A stretch of 39,569 bases of DNA from Euplotes aediculatus (Eukaryota > Ciliophora > Spirotrichea > Euplotida > Euplotidae): contig JAQGFW010004635.1 of NCBI GenBank assembly GCA_030463445.1, positions 1-39,569 on the forward strand, written 5' to 3'. Made by a program: the position numbers and the translations under genes. The notes under the pieces are model-generated. The model did no database searches and was not told the origin of the DNA. It was given only the letters and a program-made list of their open reading frames with translations. How positions within the stretch are numbered: position 1 is the first letter of the stretch; each line of letters begins with the position of its first letter. This document shows positions 29,687-39,113 of the stretch, one piece after another.

Positions 29687-32600
29687 ATGCTCAATAATTA
29701 CATATTTTACCCTAAACTTATCGTCAGAAACCCACTTTTGCCGTTTTTTATAGACGATATTGATGAAGGAAAAATCAAAACAGTTTGCCAACAACGATGG
29801 TTTCGTGAAGCTATTTATTTGGCATCGCCAGATTTATGCAACATGATGTTGGCTTGGCTCAACAACGACAGCATAGAACCCCGCAAACTCGAAAAACTAA
29901 AAGCATCGCTGACCAAATATTACGCCAGAATGATGTCCCGAAGCACACCCTACGGCTTGTTTGCAACTTGCTCGGTGGCAAATTGGGGTGATGAAGACAA
30001 AATCATTTTTTCAGCAGACGACATCACCCGACACACACGGCTTGATATGCACTTTGCTTGTGCTTTGGCATTGGCTTTAGTCGAAGAATCAACCATTAAA
30101 CAAAACCTGATTTATTATCCAAATACCAGTATTTATCAGCTTGGTAGCGAGTTGCGTTATATCGAGTATCGCTATGTACAAGGGCATCGTCAGCATCAAA
30201 TTTCATCGGTCGAAAACTCCATTTATTTGCAGAAAATCCTTCGGTCAGCTTCTGATGGTGCCAGTTACTCAAACCTCGTAGAAACGCTCATTGAGCCAGC
30301 CATCAATAAAGAACAAGCCCAAGGTTTTATTGATGAATTGATTGCTTCGCAGTTGTTGGTTCACGAATTAGAACCTGCTATAACAGGCGGAAACTTTATG
30401 CAGCAGATTCTGGATGTTTTAAAGAGAATCAATAAAAATCAGGAAGATGAAAAACTGAAAAATTGGATTTGGCTGATTACAGAAATCGAAAAAAAACTGG
30501 TATTACTCGATTCAAAAACCTTTAATGAAACCGAAGATTATCAGCAAATTATTGAATTAGTAAAGCAATTTGGCGTTGATTTTGAAGAAAATAAGCTATT
30601 TCAGACCGATACTGCACGTAAACCTAAGATTCGAGATATAAATCAGTATTGGCAAAATTCTTTATCAAAAGCAATATCATTGCTCAATCGTCTAAAAGAG
30701 CCAAAAGAAAATAAAAAATTAAAAGATTTTATCGAGAAATTCATTGACCGATACGAACAACAAGAAGTGCCGATACTCGAAGTGCTTGATACCGAAACGG
30801 GTATCGGTTATGCCCAAAGTAGCAAGACATTGCTGCCGCTTATCGAAGATTTTGAGTTGCCAAAAGATGAAAAACAAACCGAATACACGCTCAACGCTAC
30901 CGAAAAATGGCTTTTTAAAAAATTGATTCGAGCCATCGAAAACCAAGAGCCAGTTATAGAAATAACCGACGAAGAATTAGCTAATTTCCTACCCAAAACC
31001 GAACAAAACTTGCCGTCTTCGATGGCTGTAATTTTTAAGGTTGTAGAAGACGAAAAACAGCAAAAAAAGTTATTTATTGAACATTGCGGTGGCTCGAGTG
31101 CTATCAATCTTTTGGGTAGATTTGCATATTGTAATGATGAAATAAACGAAATTGCTTCGGAGATTGCCCAAACCGAGCAAACGATTAATTCGGATGTAAT
31201 ATTAGCCGAAATCATCCATTTGCCCGAAAGCCGAACAGGCAATATTCTGCTGCATCCTGCTTTTAGAGGGTACGAAATTCCGTTTTTGGGCAAATCCTCG
31301 CTTGCCACCGAATTTCAGATTCAGCTTCAAGATATTTTGGTTTCGGTTCGCAACGAAAAGGTGTTTTTGCGTTCAAGAAAACACCAAAAAACTATCATTC
31401 CGTTTTTGAGTAATGCCCACAATTTTAGCATTGATTCGCTGCCTGTTTATGAATTTTTATGCGACCTCCAATCTCAAAATATTCATACTTCGTTGGGTTT
31501 TTCTTGGGGAAGGGTTTCTGAGAATTTCACTTTTTTACCAAGGGTTGTTTATAAAAATACTATTTTAGAACTTGCGACGTGGAATGTGCATAAAAATGAT
31601 TTTTTTGATAAAAATATACAGCAATTTCCACAACGATTTGCAGTATTAGTCGAGGGTGATAACGAACTGCTGATTGATTTTCAGAATCAATTGAGTGTTC
31701 AGGTTTTAAAAGATGCTGTCAAAAATAAAGAGTATTTTCAGCTCAAAGAGTTTTTATATGAATCCACTCATAGTATTACCCAAAATACAGATAATTGTGG
31801 TTTTACTAATCAATTTATTGCTCTTTTGGTAAAAAAAGAAACTTGTTTTAAGAGTTTTTCAAAGAAAATTGCCCCAAATATCATTCAGCGTAATTTTTCA
31901 ATCGGGTCAGATTGGGTCTATTTTAAGATTTATGTGGGTGTAAAAACCGCCGATAAAATCTTGGTAGAATACATCCAGCCAGTTGTCAATCAATCATTTG
32001 AGCAAGACATCATAGATAAATGGTTTTTTATCAGATACAATGACCCCCAAAATCATTTACGAGTCCGTTTTCATCTTAAAAGTATTCATCATTTTGGCGA
32101 AATAATTCAAATATTCAATACCCAAATACAAGAAGCGATAGAGATGGGTTATATTGAAAAAATACAAATAGATACTTATAAACGTGAACTCGAACGTTAT
32201 GCTGGGGAATACATCATTCAAGCCGAAGATTTATTTTATCACGATAGCCAATCTGTGGTTGATTTTTTGGCAAATACAGAGGGAGATTCGAGAGAAGAAC
32301 TCAGGTGGTTGTGGGCAATAAGAACCATTGATGATTTATTAGATTGTTTTAAACTTGAACTCTCCCCAAAAAAAGAGCTATTGGCGGTATTGAGAGATAA
32401 TTTTATGAGAGAATTCAGAATGGACCAATCTGCCAAAAAACAACTCGATAAAAAATACCGTGAGAATCGTTCTGCCATTGATACAATATTAAATAAAACC
32501 GTAGACAATGATGCCGAAATTGGTGAGTTAATCGAGATTCTGTATAAAAAGGCAGAACTTATCGAACCAATCGCCAGTATTATCTTGGAGGCTCAAAAAA

Positions 32601-32776
32601 ATGATAAATTACAGGTCAATTTTGAGAATCTTCTCGGCAGTTATATACACATGGTGGTCAATCGGTTGATACCTTCGCACCAGCGGCTACACGAATTATT
32701 CATCTATGATTTTTTGTATCGTTGGTATGAATCAGCATCTGCTCGGATGAGCAAAATCAACAACAAATTGCGGTAA
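29687..32776 (+). CDS. Full-length LanB-type dehydratase (glutamylation plus elimination domains)
   Basis: 1029 aa, full LanB length, with both domains in one chain. N-terminal part: RSTPYGLFA (85-93), then RTGNILLHPAFRGYEIPFLG (about 514) and LRSRKHQKTIIPFLSNAHNF, the core of the tRNA-Glu-dependent glutamylation domain. C-terminal SpaB_C/thiopeptide-type domain (about 740-1020): DWVYFKIYVG, WFFIRYNDPQNHLRVRF, YKRELERYAGEY, AEDLFYHDS and YIHMVVNRL, which keep the Arg and His residues used for glutamate elimination in NisB. It should dehydrate Ser/Thr to dehydroamino acids. It closes the second block, 32 nt after the receptor. The only LanC-like protein nearby has lost its zinc site, so dehydration without ring closure is expected. 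Confidence 0.93.
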   Translation: MLNNYIFYPKLIVRNPLLPFFIDDIDEGKIKTVCQQRWFREAIYLASPDLCNMMLAWLNNDSIEPRKLEKLKASLTKYYARMMSRSTPYGLFATCSVANWGDEDKIIFSADDITRHTRLDMHFACALALALVEESTIKQNLIYYPNTSIYQLGSELRYIEYRYVQGHRQHQISSVENSIYLQKILRSASDGASYSNLVETLIEPAINKEQAQGFIDELIASQLLVHELEPAITGGNFMQQILDVLKRINKNQEDEKLKNWIWLITEIEKKLVLLDSKTFNETEDYQQIIELVKQFGVDFEENKLFQTDTARKPKIRDINQYWQNSLSKAISLLNRLKEPKENKKLKDFIEKFIDRYEQQEVPILEVLDTETGIGYAQSSKTLLPLIEDFELPKDEKQTEYTLNATEKWLFKKLIRAIENQEPVIEITDEELANFLPKTEQNLPSSMAVIFKVVEDEKQQKKLFIEHCGGSSAINLLGRFAYCNDEINEIASEIAQTEQTINSDVILAEIIHLPESRTGNILLHPAFRGYEIPFLGKSSLATEFQIQLQDILVSVRNEKVFLRSRKHQKTIIPFLSNAHNFSIDSLPVYEFLCDLQSQNIHTSLGFSWGRVSENFTFLPRVVYKNTILELATWNVHKNDFFDKNIQQFPQRFAVLVEGDNELLIDFQNQLSVQVLKDAVKNKEYFQLKEFLYESTHSITQNTDNCGFTNQFIALLVKKETCFKSFSKKIAPNIIQRNFSIGSDWVYFKIYVGVKTADKILVEYIQPVVNQSFEQDIIDKWFFIRYNDPQNHLRVRFHLKSIHHFGEIIQIFNTQIQEAIEMGYIEKIQIDTYKRELERYAGEYIIQAEDLFYHDSQSVVDFLANTEGDSREELRWLWAIRTIDDLLDCFKLELSPKKELLAVLRDNFMREFRMDQSAKKQLDKKYRENRSAIDTILNKTVDNDAEIGELIEILYKKAELIEPIASIILEAQKNDKLQVNFENLLGSYIHMVVNRLIPSHQRLHELFIYDFLYRWYESASARMSKINNKLR

Positions 32777-32805
32777 TAAGGAATTTTTATTATTTTGGGG
32801 TTATT

Positions 32806-33720
32806 ATGCAGCAAAACAATACTAAAATAACCCCTTTATCACCCAAAGAGTTAAATATTCATCATTTTGGCGATGAATGGGAGATGAATGTGGGAGATTT
32901 TCACCACTTATTTCATATAAATAAGGTTGAAGAAGTACTTCCAAAAATCAAGTTTCCGCTTCAACCTCACCGAAAAACGGTCTATGATTTCTTCTTTCTA
33001 ACCGAAGGGCATTCGGTACGAAGTAAAGGTTTGCACGAATATAAATTCGAGAAAAATACCTTTTTTTTCCTGCCAGCGTATCAGATTTCAACACATGAGT
33101 ATATCAGTAAAGAAGCCAAAGGTTTTTTTTGTCATTTCGATGCCGAAATTTTTTCAAAACTTTTTCCTAATAGCCAATTATCCGAACAATTTAGTTTTTG
33201 GCAGTTTTCGGGAGAGCCGTTGGTTGAAGTAAACGAAAATATTCAACAACCAATTTTGAATATTCTTGAGCGTTTATTGTATGAGTATGAAACTAATAAA
33301 TCGCTGAATACCAATCTAATCACAGCTTATTTACTGACATTATTTACTGAATTAAGCGTTTTTCAGAAGGCACAAGTCAATTTGCCTAAAAATGCTGCTT
33401 TGCGTGTAACCGAAAAATACAAAAATCTACTTTCACAACATATCTACAAAACCAATAAAGTGGCCGATTATGCTTCGATGCTTGCTATTACGCCTGACCA
33501 CCTCAATAAGTGCGTGAAATCTACGGTTGGTAGAACTTCGCAAGAATTGCTCGCTGATATGATTATTCTCGAAGCAAAAGTACTTTTGAAACAAACAAAT
33601 CTCTCCATTAGCGAAATAGCTTTCCGTTTTTCCGAAACAAATCCAAGCGATTTTACGAGATTCTTTAAAGGCAAAACTGGCGTATCGCCAAAAGAGTTTA
33701 GAAAAATCGTGATTTCGTAA
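32806..33720 (+). CDS. AraC-family transcriptional regulator
   Basis: 304 aa. The N-terminal cupin-like sensing region (about 45-150) contains FFFLTEGHSVRSKGLHEYKF and FFFLPAYQISTHEY. The C-terminal AraC double helix-turn-helix (about 200-304) shows VADYASMLAITPDHLNKCVK and ISEIAFRFSETNPSDFTRFF, ending KTGVSPKEFRK. It lies 29 nt after lanB, so it may be read with that operon, but it also precedes the receptor at 33981 and may control that gene instead. No effector can be named. Confidence 0.92.
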   Translation: MQQNNTKITPLSPKELNIHHFGDEWEMNVGDFHHLFHINKVEEVLPKIKFPLQPHRKTVYDFFFLTEGHSVRSKGLHEYKFEKNTFFFLPAYQISTHEYISKEAKGFFCHFDAEIFSKLFPNSQLSEQFSFWQFSGEPLVEVNENIQQPILNILERLLYEYETNKSLNTNLITAYLLTLFTELSVFQKAQVNLPKNAALRVTEKYKNLLSQHIYKTNKVADYASMLAITPDHLNKCVKSTVGRTSQELLADMIILEAKVLLKQTNLSISEIAFRFSETNPSDFTRFFKGKTGVSPKEFRKIVIS

Positions 33721-33832
33721 TTGGTCGCTGGAATTATCTAAATCAATCAATTTCTTATCAATTCCAATCCGAATTCTCGGATTTTGCATGATATTCCACG
33801 TTTTGTGCTAATTTTTCTCGTTTTTCTCTTAT

Positions 33833-33840
33833 TAGTTTTG
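33833..33840 (+). promoter_or_regulatory. Candidate -7 element TAGTTTTG
   Basis: It matches TAnnTTTG exactly, but no TTTG lies at the expected 19-21 nt upstream (the nearest is 27 nt away at 33802-33805). If real, the transcript would carry a leader of about 130 nt before the ATG at 33981. Confidence 0.35.
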
Positions 33841-33871
33841 TACAATAATTTATATAAACCTTAATAAAAAA

Positions 33872-33968
33872 GCTGATAAAGCCTGCAAGCTCTATCAGCC
33901 GATAATCCTCCAGAACCAACCAAAGTACAGAGAGGATATAAGGTTTTTAAAAACGTATTTTTAAACCT
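33872..33968 (+). promoter_or_regulatory. Structured 5' leader of the SusC-like receptor gene
   Basis: Three consecutive inverted repeats: GCTGATA/TATCAGC (33872-33878 with 33893-33899), ATCCTC/GAGGAT (33905-33910 with 33932-33937) and AGGTTT/AAACCT (33941-33946 with 33963-33968). The last ends 12 nt before the ATG. No known riboswitch consensus (cobalamin box, TPP) is recognised. One hairpin could instead end the araC transcript. Confidence 0.45.
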
Positions 33969-33980
33969 AATTACAAAAAA

Positions 33981-36821
33981 ATGAGAAAATCATTATTTAA
34001 AAAAGGATTTTGGTCAGTTTTTATTATGACCATCGTCAGTTTATCGGTTTTTGCACAAACTGCCAAAGTAAGTGGAAAAGTAACGGATGAAAAAAATCAA
34101 GCACTTGTTGGTGTTTCGGTCGTTGTAAAAGGTACAACCAAAGGCACAATCACCGATGCCAACGGCAATTACACAATCGAAGCATCGGGAAACCAAACGC
34201 TCACTTTTTCGTTTATCGGTTACAAAACCAAAGAGGTAAGTGTCAATAACCAATCGGCACTGAATGTATCGCTCGAAGAAGATGCTGAAAGTCTTGATGA
34301 AGTTGTCGTAACTGGGGTTTTTGATAAACGTACCAAAATGAGTGCTTCGGTAGCGATTTCTACCCTCAATACTAAACAGATTGAGGCGGTTGTACCCAAT
34401 AGCTCGGCAGATTTATTAAAGAATCTACCTGGTGTTTATGTCAATACTTCTCGTGGAGAGGTCGGAAACGCCATCTATACCCGTGGATTGAATTACAATG
34501 GTGGCTTTTTCTACGTTTCGATGCAAGAAGATGGTTTGCCTGTCATGGGTATTTCGGGGCTTGTTCAGCCAGATGGCTATTTGAGAGCCGATGCCACGAT
34601 TAATCGTATTGAGTCAGTTCGTGGAGGTAGTGCCAGTATTTTGGGACCTAATGCACCAGGAGGTATCTTTAATTATGTTTCAAAAACAGGGGGGACCGAG
34701 CTACAAGGCGAGGTACGTGGTAGATTTGGTTTAGAAGGCAATGGGCAGAATCCGTATTATCGTGCAGATTTCAACGTAGGTGGTCCGCTTTCAAAAGATA
34801 AAACTCTGACATTTAATATAGGCGGATTCTACCGCAATGCAAATGGGGCAAAATATCCTGGATATACCCTAAGCTACGGCGGACAAGTAAAGGCAAATAT
34901 CGTAAAGAATTATAAATCAGGCTTTTTGAAATTATATGCTAAGGTTTTGGATGATAATACTGCCCCGTTTGAGTTTACGCCATCAGTAGATTTCGAGAAT
35001 CCAAGACCCGCAGGAAGTTTTACGAATACGAGTTCTACGCTGATACAATCACAACAATTTACAGTACCAAAAGCAATATCTGGAGCCTCAAAAGACATAA
35101 ACTACGATACCCGTAAAGTAGGTGCTTATAACGAAAAAGCCTTTGGTTTAAGCTGGGAACAAACTTTTGGTGAAGGCTGGACATTCAATAATAATTTTAG
35201 ATTTTCAGATAAAGAGAATATCACTCAAACTACTGCTGTGGTGTTTCCTTTCAGGGTTGACCAAGTGGTTTTTTATGGAGTAGGTGGCAATGTTGCAAGA
35301 TTTGGAACGTATGAATTTTATAACCCTGCAACAGGGCAAAGCTACGGAACTGTTCAGCAATTGCCACCAACACCAACCAGTGGAGGAATCCGATTTATTC
35401 CTAACAATTTGACTTTACCAGGCGGTGATGTTTTGCAAAATGCGGTTTTCTACAACCCGAACCCTTATAGTGAAATCGGTATGAATGATTTCATCGACCA
35501 AGCTACGATTACAAAAAAGCTCAAAAATATGACCTTTACGGGTGGTATTTATTTGGCTTCGACCAAAGCTACCCGTTTTTCGATGATACCGTCTGGGCAG
35601 AGTTTTGCCACAATCGAAGACCAGCCAAAAACGGTAGCTATACGATATACAAACTTGGCAGGAACAAAATTTGAACTGACAAATCCGAATGGAATTGTAA
35701 ATTTTGGTGGAAGTGGCGTTTATGAAAACGAGGCAACTATCAGACAAACAGCTTTATTTTTGGGGAATAATTGGGATGTAACAGACAAATTGAACATTGA
35801 TTGGGGCATCCGTGCCGAAAACTTCAATATCAAGTCAAGTTTTACAACTCCTAAGCGGGTTACGCCCGATAGCCCAACTGGTGCAGATGGTAATGCCTCT
35901 ACGATTTATGATAACCGTTTATTCACTACAAATCCGACCCAAAGCTTTGATAAAAGCTTGAAATTTGGCGATGTGATTTCGTATTCGTTTGGTGCAAATT
36001 ATAAATTCAATGATGGCTTTGCTATCTATGGGCGTTATTCACAAGGGCGAAAAACTCCTGATTTGAGTTATTTTATGGATATTGCTAATCAGCAGCTTAC
36101 TTCAAGTATTTCGGTTGAAGCACAAGATATTAAAATGGCAGAGATAGGATTAAAATACCGTAAAAATAAACTCAATTTGTTTTTAACGCCATTTTATACT
36201 TTAGCCAGCAATATTCCGAACTTCCAGATTTTTCAAAATGCCGATGCTACTTATTACGCACCTGCTCGTGTCTATCAAAAAATCGAGACAAAAGGTATTG
36301 AATTAGAAGGAAATTATGCTTTCAATAAAAATTTCAGTTTGCGTGCAGTGGGTATTCTGCAGTCTTCGGTAGCCAAAGAGTTCAGTGTTTGGTTGGCAAA
36401 TGCAAATGGCCCAACCGATGATTTAATGGTGAGTTATAACGGTGGACAAAACGATAATATTGGCAATATGTTTACTATTACGCCTACTTATTCAAACAGT
36501 AAACTTACAGTAGCTATCAACTGGCAATACATGGGCAAGCGTTGGGCAAATGTAGGCAATGCGTTTCAGTTGCCATCGTTTAATGCTTTTGATTTGAATT
36601 CTTCATTCAAAATCACGAAGAAAATACAGGCAAATTTCTCTATCAATAATGTTTTTAATACTTACGGAATCATGGGGTGGGCTGCACCAGGTGGTTTTCC
36701 TGCGGCACTTGATACACAAGGTTTTACAAAGGGAATGTTGGAGGCGAATCCAAATGCAATTTATGCCACTTTGCCAATCATGCCAAGAGCATATTTCTTG
36801 ACCTTAAGTTATAAATTTTAA
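33981..36821 (+). CDS. SusC/RagA-like TonB-dependent receptor
   Basis: 946 aa. Signal peptide MRKSLFKKGFWSVFIMTIVS plus LSVFAQ. The carboxypeptidase-regulatory-like domain (about 30-110: VSGKVTDEKNQALVGVSVVV, FIGYKTKEVSV) and TonB-box-like LDEVVVTGVF (about 108-117) are followed by the plug (SADLLKNLPGVYVNTSRG, IESVRGGSASILGPNAPGG) and a 22-strand-type barrel ending YFLTLSYKF. No SusD partner follows; instead an NTF2-like protein and a flavoprotein lie downstream, so the substrate is probably a small molecule and not a glycan. Two C-terminal segments of it recur in the remnant at 38796-38948. Confidence 0.93.
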   Translation: MRKSLFKKGFWSVFIMTIVSLSVFAQTAKVSGKVTDEKNQALVGVSVVVKGTTKGTITDANGNYTIEASGNQTLTFSFIGYKTKEVSVNNQSALNVSLEEDAESLDEVVVTGVFDKRTKMSASVAISTLNTKQIEAVVPNSSADLLKNLPGVYVNTSRGEVGNAIYTRGLNYNGGFFYVSMQEDGLPVMGISGLVQPDGYLRADATINRIESVRGGSASILGPNAPGGIFNYVSKTGGTELQGEVRGRFGLEGNGQNPYYRADFNVGGPLSKDKTLTFNIGGFYRNANGAKYPGYTLSYGGQVKANIVKNYKSGFLKLYAKVLDDNTAPFEFTPSVDFENPRPAGSFTNTSSTLIQSQQFTVPKAISGASKDINYDTRKVGAYNEKAFGLSWEQTFGEGWTFNNNFRFSDKENITQTTAVVFPFRVDQVVFYGVGGNVARFGTYEFYNPATGQSYGTVQQLPPTPTSGGIRFIPNNLTLPGGDVLQNAVFYNPNPYSEIGMNDFIDQATITKKLKNMTFTGGIYLASTKATRFSMIPSGQSFATIEDQPKTVAIRYTNLAGTKFELTNPNGIVNFGGSGVYENEATIRQTALFLGNNWDVTDKLNIDWGIRAENFNIKSSFTTPKRVTPDSPTGADGNASTIYDNRLFTTNPTQSFDKSLKFGDVISYSFGANYKFNDGFAIYGRYSQGRKTPDLSYFMDIANQQLTSSISVEAQDIKMAEIGLKYRKNKLNLFLTPFYTLASNIPNFQIFQNADATYYAPARVYQKIETKGIELEGNYAFNKNFSLRAVGILQSSVAKEFSVWLANANGPTDDLMVSYNGGQNDNIGNMFTITPTYSNSKLTVAINWQYMGKRWANVGNAFQLPSFNAFDLNSSFKITKKIQANFSINNVFNTYGIMGWAAPGGFPAALDTQGFTKGMLEANPNAIYATLPIMPRAYFLTLSYKF

Positions 36822-36835
36822 GTTTTGAAAATAAT

Positions 36836-36870
36836 AAAAAGCGGCATGGTCTAGTACCTTGCCGCTTTTT
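36836..36870 (+). terminator. Hairpin terminator after the SusC-like gene
   Basis: AAAAAGCGGCA pairs with TGCCGCTTTTT, with GGT/ACC above a T:T mismatch and a 5-nt loop. The stop codon lies about 15 nt before it and the next ATG about 14 nt after it, so downstream genes need read-through or a promoter within the hairpin region. Confidence 0.88.
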
Positions 36871-36884
36871 GAGAAAATTAAGAA

Positions 36885-37265
36885 ATGAATATTACCGAAC
36901 AAAATCGCCAAATCATAACTGGATTTACCGAATTATTTTACGTACAAAAAAAAGTAAGAAAAGCCTTCAATGAATACGTATCAGAGCAATATATTCAGCA
37001 TAACCCAAATCTTGCTGATGGTAAAGAAGCCGCACTCGAAATGCTTGAACCTAAATTCTCAAATCCTGAAGCTGCTTTTGAAATTAAAAGGATTTTGGTT
37101 GATGGCAATTTGGCAGCTATACATTTGAATGGTAAACTTTCTGCCAATTCGCTTGGAGTAGCAGTGGTAGATATTTATAGAATAGTAGATGGTAAAATTG
37201 TAGAACACTGGGATGTATTGCAACCAGTACCTACCGAGTCAGCTAATCAAAATTCAATGTTTTGA
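36885..37265 (+). CDS. NTF2/SnoaL-like small protein
   Basis: 126 aa. The fold is suggested by YVSEQYIQHNPNLADGKEAA at about 29-48, the helix and strand spacing after it, and the closing VAVVDIYRIVDGKIVEHWDV (about 93-112), which is typical of SnoaL-like/NTF2 proteins. These act as small cyclases, isomerases, hydrolases or binding proteins; no specific reaction can be assigned. The stop lies 2 nt before the ATG of the flavoprotein gene, so both are one unit and probably act on related compounds. Confidence 0.85.
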   Translation: MNITEQNRQIITGFTELFYVQKKVRKAFNEYVSEQYIQHNPNLADGKEAALEMLEPKFSNPEAAFEIKRILVDGNLAAIHLNGKLSANSLGVAVVDIYRIVDGKIVEHWDVLQPVPTESANQNSMF

Positions 37266-37267
37266 AA

Positions 37268-38722
37268 ATGCAAAAAACTAATTCAGATATAATAATTATT
37301 GCCGCTGGTGCAGCAGGTTTAGCGGCCGCAGTTGCCGCCGCACAAAATGGCTTGTCGGTTGTAGTTTATGAAAAAAATGCTAATACTGGCGGAACTGCCA
37401 ACAAAGGCATGGGTCCTTTGGGCATCGAAAGCCGTCATACAAGAGCAAGGTTGCTACAACCAACCAAAGACGAAGCCTTCAAAGTTTTCATGGATTATAC
37501 ACATTGGCGAGTTGATGCCAAATTAGTGCGTGCTTTTTTGAATAAATCTGGTGAAACCATCCATTGGCTTGAATCAATAGGAGTTGAGTTTGTAGAACCC
37601 GCTACCTATTTTACAGGTTCATATTCAACATGGCACTTGGTAAAGCCCGAAGTTGGCCCTCCTGGGCCAGGGGGAGCTGCAACAATGATGAAAATTATAA
37701 CACAGAAAGCCATAGATTTGGGTGTTAAAATTCATCTTGAAACTACTGTTGGTCAAATCATTAAAGAAAATGATACCGTGGTAGGAGTTATCGCCACAGA
37801 TAAGGAAGGAAATAAAATAGAGGCTCGTTCAAAAGCTGTAATTGTAGCCACTGGTGGTTTTGGAAATAGTCCCGAAATGATAAGAGCTCACGCTGGATTT
37901 GAGGTAGATAAAGATATTTTTCAATTTAAAATTCCGGGAATAACGGGAGATGGTATAAGAATGGCTTGGGAGGTTGGAGCTCAAAAAACGGATATGAGAA
38001 TGGAATTGGTTTATGGTATGCCCGACCCACTTAATGTGCCTCCACCATTGCACGAAGCCTGCCGCCAACCCCATTTATTTGTCAATTATTTAGGTGAAAG
38101 ATTTATGAATGAAGCTATTATGGCAAACGTAACTTTCACTGGAAATGCTCTCACGCTTCAAAAAGATAAAACTGGATTTTTGATTTTTGATGAGGCAATT
38201 TTACAAGAAATGGAGCAAGATTTCGATACACGAAACCGGGTTTTCCCGAAAACAAACTTTGAAAATTCAACCCAAATTATTGATGCTTATCTGAAATCAG
38301 GTAAAGGTAATTTTTACGTAGCCGATACTCTCGAAGACCTTGCTCAACAAACTGGAATTGAATTAGAAAGTTTGCAGGAAACCATTGAAAACTATAATAA
38401 TTATTGCCAAAATGGTTATGATGAACAATTTAATAAAGAAAGAAAATACCTTCGCCCTCTCACTGGTGGAAAATGGTACGCAGGGCGGCATTTTCCGAGT
38501 GCTTATGGCAGTGCAGGTGGTATAAAAATCAACGAAAAAGCCGAAGTTATCGGGCAAGATTGGAAGCCAATCAAAGGCTTTTATGCAGCAGGAACAGATG
38601 CTTGCTCGATTTATGGCGATAGCTATCCATTTATTTTTCCAGGTACTTCAATGGGTTTTGCTATAAATACTGGTAGAATTGCCGTCGAAAATATTTTGAA
38701 ATACATAAGCAAAAAAAGTTAA
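37268..38722 (+). CDS. FAD-dependent oxidoreductase, fumarate reductase/ketosteroid dehydrogenase-like
   Basis: 484 aa from the ATG at 37268 (a TTG at 37262 would overlap the upstream gene). FAD-binding N terminus IIIIAAGAAGLAAAVAAAQ, then VVVYEKNANTGGTA; helical capping domain; VIVATGGFGNSPEMIRAHAG; NYLGERFMNE; C-terminal AAGTDACSIYGDSYPFIFPG and SMGFAINTGRIAVENI. The layout is that of the succinate dehydrogenase/fumarate reductase flavoprotein superfamily, which reduces or desaturates C-C bonds. Oddity: the dinucleotide motif usually GGGxAG reads AAGAAG, so the first Gly of GxGxxG is Ala. There is no signal peptide. The substrate is unknown; the upstream NTF2-like partner and receptor suggest import and conversion of a small organic compound. 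Confidence 0.9.
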   Translation: MQKTNSDIIIIAAGAAGLAAAVAAAQNGLSVVVYEKNANTGGTANKGMGPLGIESRHTRARLLQPTKDEAFKVFMDYTHWRVDAKLVRAFLNKSGETIHWLESIGVEFVEPATYFTGSYSTWHLVKPEVGPPGPGGAATMMKIITQKAIDLGVKIHLETTVGQIIKENDTVVGVIATDKEGNKIEARSKAVIVATGGFGNSPEMIRAHAGFEVDKDIFQFKIPGITGDGIRMAWEVGAQKTDMRMELVYGMPDPLNVPPPLHEACRQPHLFVNYLGERFMNEAIMANVTFTGNALTLQKDKTGFLIFDEAILQEMEQDFDTRNRVFPKTNFENSTQIIDAYLKSGKGNFYVADTLEDLAQQTGIELESLQETIENYNNYCQNGYDEQFNKERKYLRPLTGGKWYAGRHFPSAYGSAGGIKINEKAEVIGQDWKPIKGFYAAGTDACSIYGDSYPFIFPGTSMGFAINTGRIAVENILKYISKKS

Positions 38723-38795
38723 CCTATTTTGCCCTAAACCTAAAAAACGCATAAAAAAAGGAGTGTTTTCTTCCGAAAATAGGATTGTAGCTTTA

Positions 38796-38948
38796 GTGGC
38801 TTTGGAATTCAGTGTTTATTTAGCTAAAACAAACGTCCCAGCACAGGAATTTACAAAAGCAATGCTCGAAGGTAACAAGCAAGCCATTTATGCCACTTTG
38901 CCAATCATGCCACGTGCTTATTTCTTGACTTTGAGTTATAAATTTTAA
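38796..38948 (+). pseudogene. Remnant of a second SusC-like receptor gene
   Basis: Codons at 38796-38840 match residues of the receptor gene at 36369-36413 (VALEFSVYLAKTNVP against VAKEFSVWLANANGP, 10 of 15 identical). From the Gln codon at 38844 to the stop at 38946-38948 the text matches the receptor C terminus from 36717 on (29 of 34 identical, ending PIMPRAYFLTLSYKF). The roughly 100 codons that separate these two segments in the intact gene are missing, and nothing N-terminal remains. It is a decayed paralogue or duplicate, not a functional gene. Its terminator survives at 38964-39001. Confidence 0.88.
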
Positions 38949-38963
38949 TCAAAGGTTGAATAG

Positions 38964-39001
38964 ATTAAACGGGGTAGATGTTTTTCTATCCCGTTTTAAT
39001 T
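38964..39001 (+). terminator. Terminator downstream of the receptor remnant
   Basis: AAACGGGGTAG pairs with CTATCCCGTTT (one G:U) around an 8-nt loop, then TTAATTTTCT follows. It now also serves the flavoprotein gene. Confidence 0.82.
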
Positions 39002-39113
39002 TTCTGTAAATCAAGAGTTAAAGAAGTTTTTGTCATTAATAGAATTTAATCTGATAGTGCTTTGGAAATGATTATTTTTTTTTCCTAACTTTCAAAAAAT
39101 TCAACCCTATAAT

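Noticed and set aside
30808-31308. 166-codon minus-strand open frame inside lanB
   Set aside because: It is antisense to conserved LanB motifs; the Ser-rich composition is that of a shadow frame.
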